Source: Torymus aiolomorphi
Taxonomy: Eukaryota > Arthropoda > Insecta > Hymenoptera > Torymidae
Reading direction: 5' to 3'
Length of the DNA stretch: 64,000 nt
NCBI GenBank assembly: GCA_036365515.1
Contig: CM070877.1
Span: 87,621,022-87,685,021 of the forward strand
The notes beneath the pieces were generated by a model, which was not told where the DNA came from, did no database searches, and saw only the letters and a list, made by a program, of their open reading frames with translations. A program made the position numbers and the translations under genes. Shown piece after piece: positions 1 through 11,994 of the stretch (position 1 is the stretch's first letter; every line of letters begins with the position of its first letter).

Positions 1-318
1 GCATATTCTACAGAAAAAATGCAAACTTTTTGCCAATCAATGTTCTATACAAAAAGTTTCAAGATTCTGAGTTAAAAAATGAATAAACTTGGATTTTAAC
101 CAAAAATTGCAAAAAAAAAATTGAATTTTCAATCTTGCAAAGCTTTTATATTTTTGCAAATATTGACCTAAAATTTGAGGAACATTTTTTTTCATAAAAA
201 ACTAAAAAACTAAAATAAAACGAGTTCAGAGCGATTTTAAAATTTTGAGCTGCTGACTTCAACTGAAATAACCCATATATATTATCGATTTTTTCTCCTT
301 TACTAGCGAGGGTTCGTC
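1..318 (-). pseudogene. pogo/CENP-B-type transposase, downstream fragment
   Basis: The minus strand reads RTLASKGEK directly next to the CACTGAG element. In the family as I know it, this follows the first catalytic Asp region (NxDExGF then xxHSGRTL). The upstream part of the same gene lies at 6878-7193, across the 6.56-kb insertion. The reading frame is open to about position 146, but similarity fades after GEK, so the rest may be decayed or unrelated. Inferred role: DDE transposase of a Tc1/mariner-pogo type element, now dead. The assignment rests on position, frame and a short motif. Confidence 0.5.
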
Positions 319-429
319 CACTGAGAATAAAATTTAGTTGAATCAACAAAAATTTATTTGGATCAACTAAAACGCGTGCTTGAATACGGGTGGTTAAATG
401 ATTTAATTGAAGTAAATAAATTATTTATT

Positions 430-1230
430 TGACCTAACAAAATATTTCTTCCATGCAACTAAATATTTAATAGATCCAATAAAATATTTTGCTGAAAGAA
501 CTACAATAAATATTTTGTTGAACGAATGTTTAACATTCTTAAGTCAACGAAATATTTAGTTGGCTCAAAAAAATATTTAGTTGACTCAAAAAACATTACA
601 TCAAAGGAACTAAATACTCAATAGATCCAATAAAATATTCTGGTTAATGAACTTAATATTTTATTGAACGTAATTTTAACCTTTTAAATTCAACAAAAAC
701 TTTAATTCACTTAAAAAACATTTCTTTGAATCAAACATATATTCAATGTATCCAATAAAATATTCTTTGAAATAACTAAATATTTTATTGAACATAAGTG
801 ACCGTAAGTTTAATTTTTTCAATCCAACAAAAACTTTAATTCACTTAAAATAGATTTCTTTGAAGCAAACATATATTGAATGTATCCAATAAAATATTCT
901 TTGAAATAACTAAATATTTTATTGAACATAAGTGAACGTAAGTTTAACTTTTTCAATCCAACGAAAACTTTAATTCACTTAAAATATATTTCTTTGAAGC
1001 AAACATATATTCAATGTATCCAATAAAATATTCTTTAAAATAACTAAATATTTTATTGAACATAAGTGAACGTAAGTTTAATTTTTTCAATCCAACGAAA
1101 CCTTTAATCGGCATAAAAAATATTTCTTTAAAGCAAACATATATTTCATGTGTCCAATTAAATATTCGGTTATATGAACTAAATATTTCATTAAACGTAT
1201 GCTCAATCTGTGTACTGCACTTAATGAAAA
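430..1230. repeat. 134-bp tandem repeat, about 6 degenerate units
   Basis: The word TTTCTTTGAA.CAAACATAT starts at 721, 855, 989 and 1123, an exact 134-bp spacing. Looser units extend left to about 430. Each unit contains TCCAATAAAATATT and AAATATTTTATTGAAC. The array forms the left subterminal part of the CACTGAG element. Frames within it are repeat artefacts. Confidence 0.85.
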
Positions 1231-1396
1231 ATTCAATGCTGTAACGGCCAGCGCGTGTGCGTGCGCACGTATGTATATATCGGTGTACGCTAAGGAGACA
1301 TGAGGCGAGTCTCGGCACACCGCGACGGCACGCGCTAATACCGAAGAGGTAAACATCTCTCAACCTTGCGCAAAGGGCAAGACGGAGAGATGCTTG

Positions 1397-1645
1397 CACT
1401 GAAAAAAATTTGGCACTCCAGATGACCCGATAAGTACATACGCTATGCCGAAAGTAGGGTCGAATGTTGTACCGCGGTTCGGCACATCTCCTGTCCCGTA
1501 AAAGCATCGCGCGCCTCGTACTGGCACAGCTCCTCTCCCGTTAGGGACAAACGCTGTGGCAAAAGTGGGTGGTCTGACACACGCAGCGAAGGGGGCGCTA
1601 ATGAACTGTGATGGAAACAGACGCCGTGCCAAATTTTTTTCAGTG
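1397..1645. mobile_element. 249-bp CACTG-ended MITE
   Basis: It has perfect 19-bp terminal inverted repeats, CACTGAAAAAAATTTGGCA at the left and its reverse complement at 1627-1645. It is flanked on both sides by TG, a possible 2-bp target duplication. It is non-coding. A second element with nearly the same ends lies at 56671-56979, so this is a family. Confidence 0.8.
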
Positions 1646-1929
1646 TGCGCGTGCCGACGAGGAGATAGGCGATTAGTATCGCTTCGGCCATCGATTAGGC
1701 TACAGCCCGTGCCCGTGCCTGTTTTCCGCTTCCTGCAGTTTTTGCCTCGGGAGAAGAGTGAGAGAGAGTGAGAGAGAGAAGTGCACGGGAGTGCAGGAAG
1801 TGCGGTGCAGTGCCATGCGCAAGTGCGAGGGAGTGAGCGGGGCAGCAGTGCAGCAGAGGAATAGGAGGAGAGAGAGAGAGAGACGCCAGCAGGGCGGCCG
1901 ATCCTCTGCTACGGCCGGACTGCCCGCGA

Positions 1930-3060
<1,131 letters not shown>

Positions 3061-3094
3061 TTAGCAAAGGACGATCTGACTGCCCACCACCACC

Positions 3095-3145
3095 ACATTG
3101 TCCAACGTTTCGAGCCCGCTCCGGCTCCTCCTCAGGGACTGAAAT
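3095..3145 (-). ncRNA. hammerhead-ribozyme-like motif in Penelope terminal region
   Basis: On the minus strand the core words CTGAGGA and GAAA are separated by a stem-loop whose arms are GAGCC and GGCTC. After GAAA comes a short hairpin (CGTT..AATG). This matches the CUGANGA / stem II / GAAA / stem III layout known from Penelope-like terminal repeats. The nucleotide after the last stem does not fit the UH cleavage rule well, so the copy may be inactive. Confidence 0.55.
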
Positions 3146-3242
3146 GAAACCCGCGAAACACCTCCTTATATACCCCGACACCCCCTTCTTGTTTCTTTCC
3201 CCACCACCATCCACATTCCCCTCTCCAACTTTCCATTCTTAC

Positions 3243-3572
3243 TTAAATTAATAAAGAATGATAAATGTTATCTAATTTACTTGACTCTATCATTAAATTT
3301 ACATTATTCCGATTTCTTAGAATGTGAATACTTTCAAGGCTTTCCCTCTTATATTTATTCTTAATCCCTTGTTCCAAAATATCCACACTCACAAAATCGA
3401 AAGAATGCAAACTATTTAAACAATGTTCTTTCAAACCCGATGTACAACTTGAGCTGCGTAAACTATATTGATGTTCATATATTCTCTTTTTCAAATATCT
3501 ACCCGTTTCACCAATATAACAACCATTACAATCCCTACAATTAATTTTATAAACTACTCCCGATTTTAAACA
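3243..3572 (-). pseudogene. Penelope GIY-YIG endonuclease domain
   Basis: The frame directly after the RT stop reads KSGVVYKINC (GIY-like half, about 3543-3568), then CYIGETGR (YIG half, about 3500-3521), then an LKKR..EH segment, the signature of the Penelope nuclease. In the family this domain nicks target DNA for primed reverse transcription. It is separated from the RT by a stop and frame change, so it no longer forms one polyprotein. The tail to 3243 is lysine- and asparagine-rich and less conserved. Confidence 0.85.
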
Positions 3573-5408
3573 TTACTCATCCTTGTCTTTACAATTACTA
3601 AATAACCTTTCTAAATTATTATCGTTTCTAAAGAAAACTTGAATATTATGTTTACTAAAAACCCTTCTAATCCTTTCCGAAAAACCTCTAACATATGGTA
3701 AACTAAAATATGCGTTCTTTCCATTTCTATTCCTTGCTTGATTACCTATCCGCTGCTTCAATCCACCATTATAAATTTCCCACACTCTCTCATCAATCAT
3801 TTTGTCAATAAATTTTACCGGATAACTATTCTTAATAAATGTTTCTCTAACTAAATTTAAATTCTTTTTCCTAAAATCTTTATGTGACAATTTAATCGCT
3901 CTGTCAATGACACCTTTGATCGCACCTTTCTTGTTTCCGAATTGGTGGTGAGAATCAAAATTTAAAAATCTACCTGACCATGTAGGTTTTGTATACCAAT
4001 CTAATTTCACTCTATTATTATTAACTCTAATGACTCTAACATCTAAAAAACTCAATCGATCATCTTTCTCAACTTCTTTTGTGAATTTAATTCTATCATG
4101 GATAGAATTAAACACATCCACCATTTCATCCACACAACATTCAGGTACAACTGCAAAAATGTCATCAACATATCTTTTAAAAATAATTGGCTGAAAAACC
4201 AACTTAGACAAAGCAACACTTTCCAATTTTTCCATTACTAAATTAGCTATAACAGGTGACAAAGGTGATCCCATTGGAGAACCATATCTTTGCTCATATA
4301 AACTATTATCAAAAGAAAAAATTGTGTTTTTAAAAAACCAAATTAAGTGCCTTTATAAATTCATCTTTTGTTCAACTAGTATGTACTTTAATTTCAGACC
4401 GTTTATCTTGTATAATATCATTTAATAACTCTAAAGGTATATTTGTAAACAAAGATACTACATCCAATGAAACCATCCTATGATCACTCGGAATAATAAT
4501 ATCTTCCATTATATCATAAAAACTCCAACTATCTTTAATATATGAATATGTTTTACCCACTATCTTGAACAACATATTAGACAAAATCTAACAAGTCTAT
4601 ACGTCGGAAAATTTATCGATGATATTATTATTCTATATGTCAACTGTTCTTTGTGAATCTTAGGAAGCCCATAACATTTAGCTACAGTGCCATTTTCACA
4701 TTTTAAATATTTAAACATACTATCCTTAATATAAGCTTTTGTTTTCCAATGCAACAATAATTCTTTCAATTTATCTTGTAGTCTATTGATCTGTGGATTC
4801 CTAATTTTCACGTAAGTGGTATCATCATCCAAAATAAGTTGAATTTTATTAATATAATCCCTTTTATCTGAAACTACAGTTACATTTCCTTTATCTGCTT
4901 TTTGGAAGATCATATTGGGATTTTCTCTCAAGAATTTCTTCGTTATTTTTAATTCATAGAATAAATTACTGTTCAAATAATTATCAAATCTATGTTCTCT
5001 TTTAAAATTATCAATAACTTTAACTAAAGAACTCCTACATTCTTTTTTAAACTCTAGATTAAAACTACTCATACTACTTTCTACCTCAGCGATGATATTC
5101 TTGATCGGAAGAGATTTACTTGAATATGATATTCCAAATTTAGTACCCTTTGACATGATATTTACCACTTCTTCTGGTATTACTTTGCCAGTTAAATTTC
5201 TAAACCAATCCTTATTAACATTGTTAGTTTGATTAACCTGAGAGTATTTTCTATGCTTTAAATATTCAAAATTTCTTTTTAATTTACTCCTATGGTTATA
5301 TTTTACTTTTTCGAAGTGCCTCGTTTGACCACGAAAAAATTCTTGCAAATCATTCTGTTCTACTTTATTATATAAATATCTTTCAAGCTCTAATAAACAT
5401 TTATTCAA
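3573..5408 (-). pseudogene. Penelope reverse transcriptase, frameshifted
   Basis: There are three minus-strand pieces. 5408-4560 holds KADKGNVTVV and YGLPKIHK, typical of RT motifs 1-2 in this family. 4584-4372 holds SLDVVSLFTNIP, motif A with the first catalytic Asp. 4274-3573 holds MGSPLSP (motif B), RYVDDIF (motif C, catalytic YVDD, about 4156-4176), SFLDV and WYTKPTWSGRFLNF (motif E). Frame changes near 4570 and 4300 break the protein. Together the pieces cover about 600 residues, near full RT length. All catalytic motifs remain; only the frame is lost, which suggests fairly recent decay. Confidence 0.9.
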
Positions 5409-5423
5409 ACGATTAATTTCAAT

Positions 5424-6520
5424 CTTATTTAAATCAACAAAATTCTTTATTTTGAATGTAATTGTTGTTTGTTTGAGATGAATAGATATTTTATTGAGTA
5501 TGCGCTGGCCGGCTTAAGGAATCTGATTTCTTGAACCAAGCAAATGGTTTCATTGTGTTAAATAAATATTGTATTGTGTCAATTAAATAGGCAATTAAAT
5601 CTAATACTTGCCAACGTTTGAATTCTTGTTAAAATTTAAAAAAAGGCTTATTTAAATCAATAAAACTCTATTTTCAAATTAATAGTTGTCTGATTGAGGT
5701 GAATAGATATTTTATTGAGAATGCACTGCCCGCATTAACAAATTTGATTTCTTGAACCAAGCAAATGGTTAGTTTGTGTTTAATAATTATTGTATTGTGT
5801 CAAATAAATAGGAAATTAAATCCAACATTAGCAAAAGTTGGAATCCCATATTAAAATTTCAAAAAAGGCTTATTTAAATCAACAAAACTCTTTATTTTGA
5901 ATGTAATTGTTGTTTGATTGAGATGAGTAGATATTTTATTGAGTATGTCCTGCCCGCGTTAATAAATTTGATTTCTTGAAATAATGGTTTCTTTGTGGTA
6001 AATAAATATCGTAGTGTGCCAAATAAATAGGCAATTAAATCTAATAGTTGCAAATGTTTGAATTCCTCTATTAAATTTTCAAAAAAGGCTTATTTAAATC
6101 AATACAACTCTATTTTGAAATCAATTGTTGTTTGATTGAGATGAATAGATATTTTATTGAGTATGCACTGCCCGCATTAACAAATTTTATTTCTTAAACC
6201 AAGAAAATGGTTACTTTGTGTCAATGAAACTTTGTTTTGAATTTAATTGTTGTTTAGTTGAGGCGAATAGATATTTCATTGAGATGGCGTGGCACGCATT
6301 AACAGTTTATTTTTTTGAGCCAATAAAATGGATCGTTAATGTTAAATGATTATTGTATTGAGTCAAATAAATAGACAATTAAATTCAATACTTGTAAACT
6401 TTTGAATCTTATGTTGAAATTTGAAAAAAGGCTTATTTGAATCAATAAAACTCTCTATTTTGAATTTAATTGATGTTTGATTGAGGCAAATAGGTATTTC
6501 ATTGAGAGTTGATTTTTACA
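5424..6520. repeat. 221-bp tandem repeat, about 4-5 units
   Basis: The word GGCTTATTTAAATCAA recurs at 5645, 5867 and 6087 (220-222 bp apart), with a first unit from 5424 and a shortened or rearranged unit before 6430. Units share TTGTTTGATTGAGATGAATAG and ATATTTTATTGAG words. It forms the right subterminal part of the CACTGAG element. From 6520 to 6877 the sequence stays rich in ATTGAATCAA-like words in both orientations up to the terminal repeat. Confidence 0.8.
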
Positions 6521-6877
6521 CCTTAATTATTTTATTTTTCCAAATCAATATAATATAATATTGAGTTAAAGAAAAATCTTATTGTATCAATATAATATTT
6601 AATAGAAAAATATTCTCATTTACAATTAAAATATTTTTCTTGAATTAATGAAAGCATTTCATTGCATCGAATATAATCAATTTGAATCAAATAAATATGT
6701 GATTGAATTTAGATAATATTGTCATTTCTTTAATCCAATAAAATATTTTTTTAATTCAAGTAAATATATGATTGATTCAATGAAAAATAATTTGATTCAA
6801 CTAAATACCAAATATTTTCACGATTTTATTGACTCAATCACGCGTTACATTGATTCAATCAAATTTTTTTCTCAGTG

Positions 6878-7193
6878 TATGTAATTCGTAATTGAAGCCA
6901 GATTCGTCGGAATTGTATACACGTTCTGCACCATATTTTGTTATAGCATTTTTCACTTCATTGCGAAATTCCTCTATTTTTTTTAACGTTTCTCTGTATT
7001 ATCTAGAGATTTTTTGTAGTAATTTTAGTTATTTTTCGAGAAACGATATTATGTTGACGTTTAAATTCAAGTAACCAATGGGAAGAAGCTTTAAATCCTT
7101 TCAAATTTATTTCTTGTGCTTTTTTTATTACAATACGTCGAATATCGATATCGTGAATACGCAGTCTATCCAATCTGGCTCTTTCAAATATAC
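6878..7193 (-). pseudogene. pogo/CENP-B-type transposase, middle fragment
   Basis: From 7193 leftward the minus strand reads RIHDIDIRR, then FKASSHWLLEFKRQHNIVSR, a good CENP-B-type helix-turn-helix. After a stop and frame change near 7015 it reads AERVYNSDESGFNYELH, where NSDESGF fits the first catalytic Asp motif of pogo/Tigger DDE transposases. It continues upstream across the Gypsy insertion into 18866-19278 exactly in frame when one ATAC copy is kept, and downstream across the CACTGAG element into 1-318. One internal frameshift shows decay beyond the insertions. The plus-strand frame here is a shadow. Confidence 0.72.
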
Positions 7194-8430
7194 TGTAAGG
7201 GGGTGAATTTACAAGAGGGTATGAATCCCTCTCTGGGGTGCGCGAAGATAATATACGGGCGTCTACTACGCCCGGGGCAGCTAGCCGTTGCAGAAGGACC
7301 CGTAGGCCGGCAGGAGCGCGTCGGCACAGGTTCCGAACAAGCGCGCCCGGCTTCTATTGCAGGAAGCTTAGGCCGCTTTCTACTAGAACCGGCGTTCCGC
7401 TCTGCCGCTACTGCCAACTTCGACGCACGAATCACCGGCGGCTAGCTATGAACTAGCCTTACCTACCCTTGCCGGTGTTCCCGTACAACGCCGCTCAGGG
7501 TAACCTGAGCGACTTTAACTTACAATTCCCCGTTGACGGTGCTCCTCTAGGAGGTGATGCCTCCGGCTAGCTACAGCTGCTGAGAAGGTAGAGGGCGGTA
7601 TTCGGGGATATAGGGAACGGTTACTCGCAAAATAAAGAACGCGTGACCCAAGCAATAAGATAAAATAAATGGTTTTATTAAACAAAGGGTTTTCGCGCTA
7701 GGGGCGCGAAGCCCGAACAACTATAAAAATCTTCACGCGCACAGGCCGAGACTTACGTGGAGTCGGCCGGTCGCACAGCCGGCATAACCGCGTCACGAGA
7801 CGCCACAAAATGGCCGCCGCACACCCGTACGCGAGGCCACTTGCCTCGATGCAACCGGCGTCGGGTAGCCGCGAAATACAACACTCGCGAGCCACTCGCA
7901 CGCAGAAACCTGCGCGGCGTGTATAAAAGCGCAACACTTACTTTTGAGCTAGCCAGCTCGCACCCGCTGTTCCTCTCGCCTCTTTCTCTCGCTTTATCTC
8001 TCTCTCCCTCACTGTTGTGTGAGGCGTCGGGCCTCGCGGCGCCTCATGGCTTCGCTGCCGGTGAAGCCTTCTCTTTTTCTCTCTCCTCTTCTTCTTCGTT
8101 GTCGCTTTTGGCCGGGCGCACGACTGCAGCCGGCGCTGAACGGGCGGCTCGCTGGTGGCGGAGAGAAGGCGCGGGGGCACGGGGCACACTCTACGCGGTG
8201 CGGCACTGGCAGGGCGAGTTGGCGCGTGTGCACCTGTTGCACGGCATGACTGAACTGGGTAATTGCGGTGGCGCCCCTTTGGAGCGTCGCGGCGTCGTCT
8301 TCCTTCTCGCTCCGCCTCTCGCGCATCCCGCTTGGCGCGCGGTGAGTCACGATACGTGCAAGGGCGCGAGATTCAAATCTGACCACGCTTTATGCGCTAC
8401 TATTCTCCCTTTATTCATGCGCACGTTACA
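7194..8430 (-). repeat. Gypsy 3' LTR
   Basis: On the minus strand it starts TGTAACGTGC right after the purine tract GGGTGAGGGG (8431-8440) and ends CCCCCTTACA at 7194, so TG...CA, about 1237 bp. Positions 8010-8430 match 18443-18865 at high identity (the 5' LTR copy). The minus strand has AATAAA-type signals near 7670. Plus-strand frames across it are artefacts. Its far end does not match the 14736 side of the 5' LTR well, which is unresolved. Confidence 0.75.
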
Positions 8431-8754
8431 CCCCTCACCCAGATTTAGCGTACCCTGGAGGTAATATCGGGGAAAAGGAAGGGCGCAGAAATGAGGAGTA
8501 GTTGGTTGCAAGTATTTGGGGGGAGGAAAGAAGCGCAAGGTTCGCAATGCTACGGAGGCTTGCGGGGACGACCGGGTTCCCGACGAGGAACATTCGGGGC
8601 TCCCTGTCCTACCGAAGGTGGTTCGGTAGGAGCCGTAGTTCCGCCTCGCACTCTTAGCGGTCTCCCCCGCGTACTTTTGGGGGTCCCCCGTCTCCTGAAA
8701 GGCGGGCACTCCCCTCGCGGGTGCCGTCTCTAAGTCGCCTTCCACGTCGACTCC

Positions 8755-9712
8755 ATGCGACTCAGGCGACTCGCCGTAATAGGGCTTAAGCTGGTCTGCA
8801 GCCACTACCTCCTCAATTTGGCCGCCCTCACCTACTAGTCTGTAGGTGTTGGAGCCTCGTACGGCTGTAATCCAATACGGCCCTTCAAACTTAAGGGCCA
8901 ATTTAGCTGCGATTCCCTTCGCGGCCGAGGAGAGGGTGTGGCTGCGTTTCCAGACTCTGTCTCCCGGCTTGAAGTTTGGCTCTCGCTTGCCTGCATCGTA
9001 ATAGCTAGCTTGGCGGTCCTGCGCCGCTCTCGCCTGCGAGGCGACTCGCTAATGAAGAGCTGGAAGGGCGTCAAGTCGCTCCTTCCAGCGAGCCAAACTT
9101 CCTTCTTGCGCTTGTATCTCTGCCGCAAACTCCTGCAGCCTACGCTGCGTGCCAGGGGGCTCTGGCTGCCTACCGTAAAGCAACATGGCGGGGTTGACTC
9201 CGGTAGAGCTGTGCACAGCAGTATTCATGGCGAAGGGAAGTCCCTGAAGCTTCTCGTCCCATGTCGTGTGTCGCTCCTTAAGGTAAGAGGCGACCATCGT
9301 TTTCAAGGTATGATTGGCGCGCTCAACCGGATTAGCCTGCGGGTGGATAGTGGGAGTATTGGTGTGATGCACGCCTTGCTCCCTCAAGAAGTCCTCTACG
9401 ACACGGTTCATGAACTCTGTGCCGTTATCCGAGAGGAACACTTCTGGGCAACCGAATCGGAGGAGAACCTTCCGATCAACCTACCACCGCCTTGGCGTTA
9501 GCTTTACGTATCGGCGAAGCCTCAGCCCACCTGGAGAAAAGGTCTTGAAACACCACAATGTATTTAAAACCTTTAGACGTACGAGGAAGCGGTCCGATTA
9601 TGTCCCGAGCGACGATTTGCCAAGGTCTGTCGACGACTCGTCGACCCATGAGGCCGGCTGGAGCTCGTTGTTCCACCTTGAACCGCTGGCACGTTTCGCA
9701 GTTGCGCACGTA
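8755..9712 (-). pseudogene. Gypsy integrase
   Basis: Minus-strand pieces in several frames: CETCQRFK (second half of the zinc-binding HHCC domain) then VARDIIGPLPRTSKGF with the first catalytic Asp (9709-9476); LSDNGTEF with the second Asp and NPVERANHTLK with the catalytic Glu (9441-9049); and KFEGPYWITAV, the GPY/F module of Gypsy integrase C-termini (8901-8755). The family enzyme inserts the cDNA. Frame changes at about 9460 and 9040 break it. The frame continuing left of about 8755 runs toward the LTR and is probably not coding. Confidence 0.9.
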
Positions 9713-10018
9713 TTCTTGCGTCTCCGCGTAATAACGTGGCCAGTAGTAGCGCAGAGCTATTCTGGCAAACGTCTGTTCTCGTCCGAGATGTCCAGCGGTG
9801 GCGTCTTCATGGCACTACTGCAAAACCTCGCGACGATGCTCTTCGGGTACAATCAGCTTCCAGGCATCCTCATCGTCGCCGGGGGTCGCGTCTACGTCCG
9901 GGTTCGGTCAATAGCGGTAAAAGTTGCCCGCGAAGAGTTTGTAGGTTGAAAAATCGTTGGGTTGCTCTCGGACCTTGGCACTCCACTCTAGATACCACGT
10001 GTCCTCGGTGTCCGTTGA

Positions 10019-11674
10019 TCAGGAAACCGCAGCCACCTCCGGGCCTTCCTCATCCTCGTACATCCGAAAGAGGGCGCCGGCCACGTGGTTCAAGGCGCCT
10101 TTCCGATGCTCAATCGAAAATTTGTGGCCTTGCAACTCCAACCCCCACCGAGTGAGCCTGCTCGTGGGGTTTTTCATCTGACAGAGCCACCGCAGACTGC
10201 TGTGGTCTGTCACAACCTTAATCTCGTAGCCTTCGATGTAAGGGCGAAACTTCTGTATCGCCCAGACAACCGTAACGCACTCCCCTTCCGTGACGCTATA
10301 GTTTCACTCCGCCGGGGTTAACACCCGGCTCGCTAACTCGATCACTCGCTCTTGCGTCTCTACTTCTTGTAGCAGCACCGCGCCAAAACCTGCATCGCTC
10401 GCATCTGTCTGCACGATGAAAAGGCCAATTGGATCGGGTCGATATAGGACCGGAGCAGTCATGATCATCGCCTTCAACAGCTCGAAAGCGCTTTGCTGCT
10501 CGTCGAGCCACTCGTACTTCTGGTTCTTCTTTGTCAGACTCGTGAGTGGCTCGGCGATCGTGGCATAGTTCGGGATGAACTTCCTATACCACGATGAAGT
10601 ACCCAGGAATCGGCGGAGCTGCCTCAAATTCTGCGGCAGCGGAAAATTCTTGATGGGCTGAATCTTGGCCGGATTCGGCCTCGTGCCGTCCCGGTTAACC
10701 AAGAAGCCCGAATATGCTAACTCTTGCTTGCAAAAAACACATTTTTCTGCGTTGAGAGTTAGACCAGCGGCGACGAGCCTTTCCAACACCATTTTCAAGC
10801 ACTTCTTATGCTCCTCGAACGTTTCTGCGACTATGATGATGTCGTCGAGGTAGGCGTAGGCGTAAGGCTCCAGCTCGGGTCCGAGAACTTGGTCAATGAG
10901 CCGCTGAAAGGTAGCCGGCGCGTTCGTCAGTCCGTACGGCATCCGCCGGAACTGGAACAGGCCTAGCCCCGGCACCGTGAAAGCGGTGATGGGCCGCGCC
11001 TCCTCCGCCAACGGTATCTGATGATACGCGCTCTTGAGGTCAAGCGTGGAGATGAACTTCACCTTCCTCAATTTCCGCAGAATATCCTGCATATTCGGCA
11101 GAGGATAGGCGTCGGGTTCGGTGACTGCATTCACCTTCCGCAGGTCGTTGCAGAACCGTCGTGTGCCGTCGCTCTTCGGCGCCATCAAGACGGGGCTCGA
11201 CCAACCATTCTTGGAGAGCTCAAAGATGCCTTGGTTCAGCATTTCGCAAACCTGGCGATGCATCTCCTCCTGCAGCTTATCCGACACTGGATAATGGCGC
11301 TGTTTGATGGGGCCAGCGCTTCCTACGTGAATCTCATGCTCCACGGCTTTGACGCAACCTAATCCTGGCGGGAGCTTGCCTAGGACCTCGTCCACCATGA
11401 CCTTCAGCTTCTCTCGCTGAAGGCCTGTAGCGTCCTCGAGACTAATTGCCGCTACCGATCTAGGATAGGGGGACCAGCTACATACCTCCAACTTGACATC
11501 GGCTTCCGTCTCCTTACAGAATAGCCTATCCGTATCCGGGTCTAATATGGCCCTGAGCGCTCGTACAAAATTGACCCCTAAGTAGCAGTCGGCATCTAAA
11601 TTCGGCATTATGGCGACTCGGATATCGCGAGTGAGGCCAGCCACAGTGATGGGCAGCATCACGCGGCCTAGCAA
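10019..11674 (-). pseudogene. Gypsy reverse transcriptase and RNase H
   Basis: A 456-residue open frame (11674-10304) begins after the protease active site and contains the RT motifs GWSSPVLMAPKSDG, STLDLKSAYHQI (motif A), FRRMPYGLTNAP (motif B), YLDDIII (catalytic YLDD, about 10838-10858) and the tether RRFLGTSSWYRKFI. It runs into RNase H (VQTDASDAGFGAVLLQE) and stops. A frameshift later, 10213-10019 carries the end of RNase H (TDHSSLRWL, IEHRKG..N.VAGAL). RT motifs look intact. The RNase H DALSR box reads GALFR, a sign of decay. Confidence 0.93.
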
Positions 11675-11679
11675 GGGGC

Positions 11680-11930
11680 TGCGGCTTCCATCCGCTAACC
11701 TTATCCCTCTTTCTTTCAGAGTCCGACAGAGCCCATCACCGTCATGGATGCTCCGGGATCCAACAGCGCGTGGAGATTAAACTCGCCCACCTCAATTCGC
11801 AGCCACCACTTTGTCTCTGCGTCGGTCGGTTGCTTCGCCGAGGCCTCTCCTCGGCTCGCAACTGGCGAGGGTGCCGCTGACTCTTTCGCGGCAGGGCGGC
11901 TATCGCACGCGGCCAAAACATCTTCTGCTT
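11680..11930 (-). pseudogene. Gypsy aspartic protease
   Basis: The minus-strand frame 11916-11716 reads WLRIEVGEFNLHALLDPGAS, the beginning of a retroviral-type aspartic protease. The active site is DPG where the family has D[TS]G, so this copy probably lacks activity. The frame is lost shortly after (stop near 11716), and the protein continues in the frame that holds the RT. Confidence 0.75.
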
Positions 11931-11994
11931 TCAGGACCTCTTCGGGGAGAGGGGCGGTAGTGATCCCCTCTATGCGCTCCCTTTCCCATTTACC

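Larger units (their letters stand above)
3061..5423 (-). mobile_element. Penelope-like retroelement, 5'-truncated and broken
   Basis: Minus-strand order is reverse transcriptase (5408 to 3573), GIY-YIG endonuclease (about 3570 to 3243) and a terminal non-coding region with a hammerhead-like motif (3095-3145). That is the canonical architecture of endonuclease-positive Penelope-like elements. The upstream end stops about 16 bp before the 221-bp satellite, so the usual upstream terminal repeat is missing. Several frameshifts show it is dead. Confidence 0.88.

Noticed and set aside
953..1507. 184-codon minus-strand frame
   Set aside because: It runs through the 134-bp tandem repeat and the CACTG MITE; the residues merely reflect the repeat.
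7757..8464. 235-codon plus-strand frame
   Set aside because: It lies wholly in the Gypsy 3' LTR on the opposite strand, with no motif; the homologous LTR copy lacks an equivalent protein.
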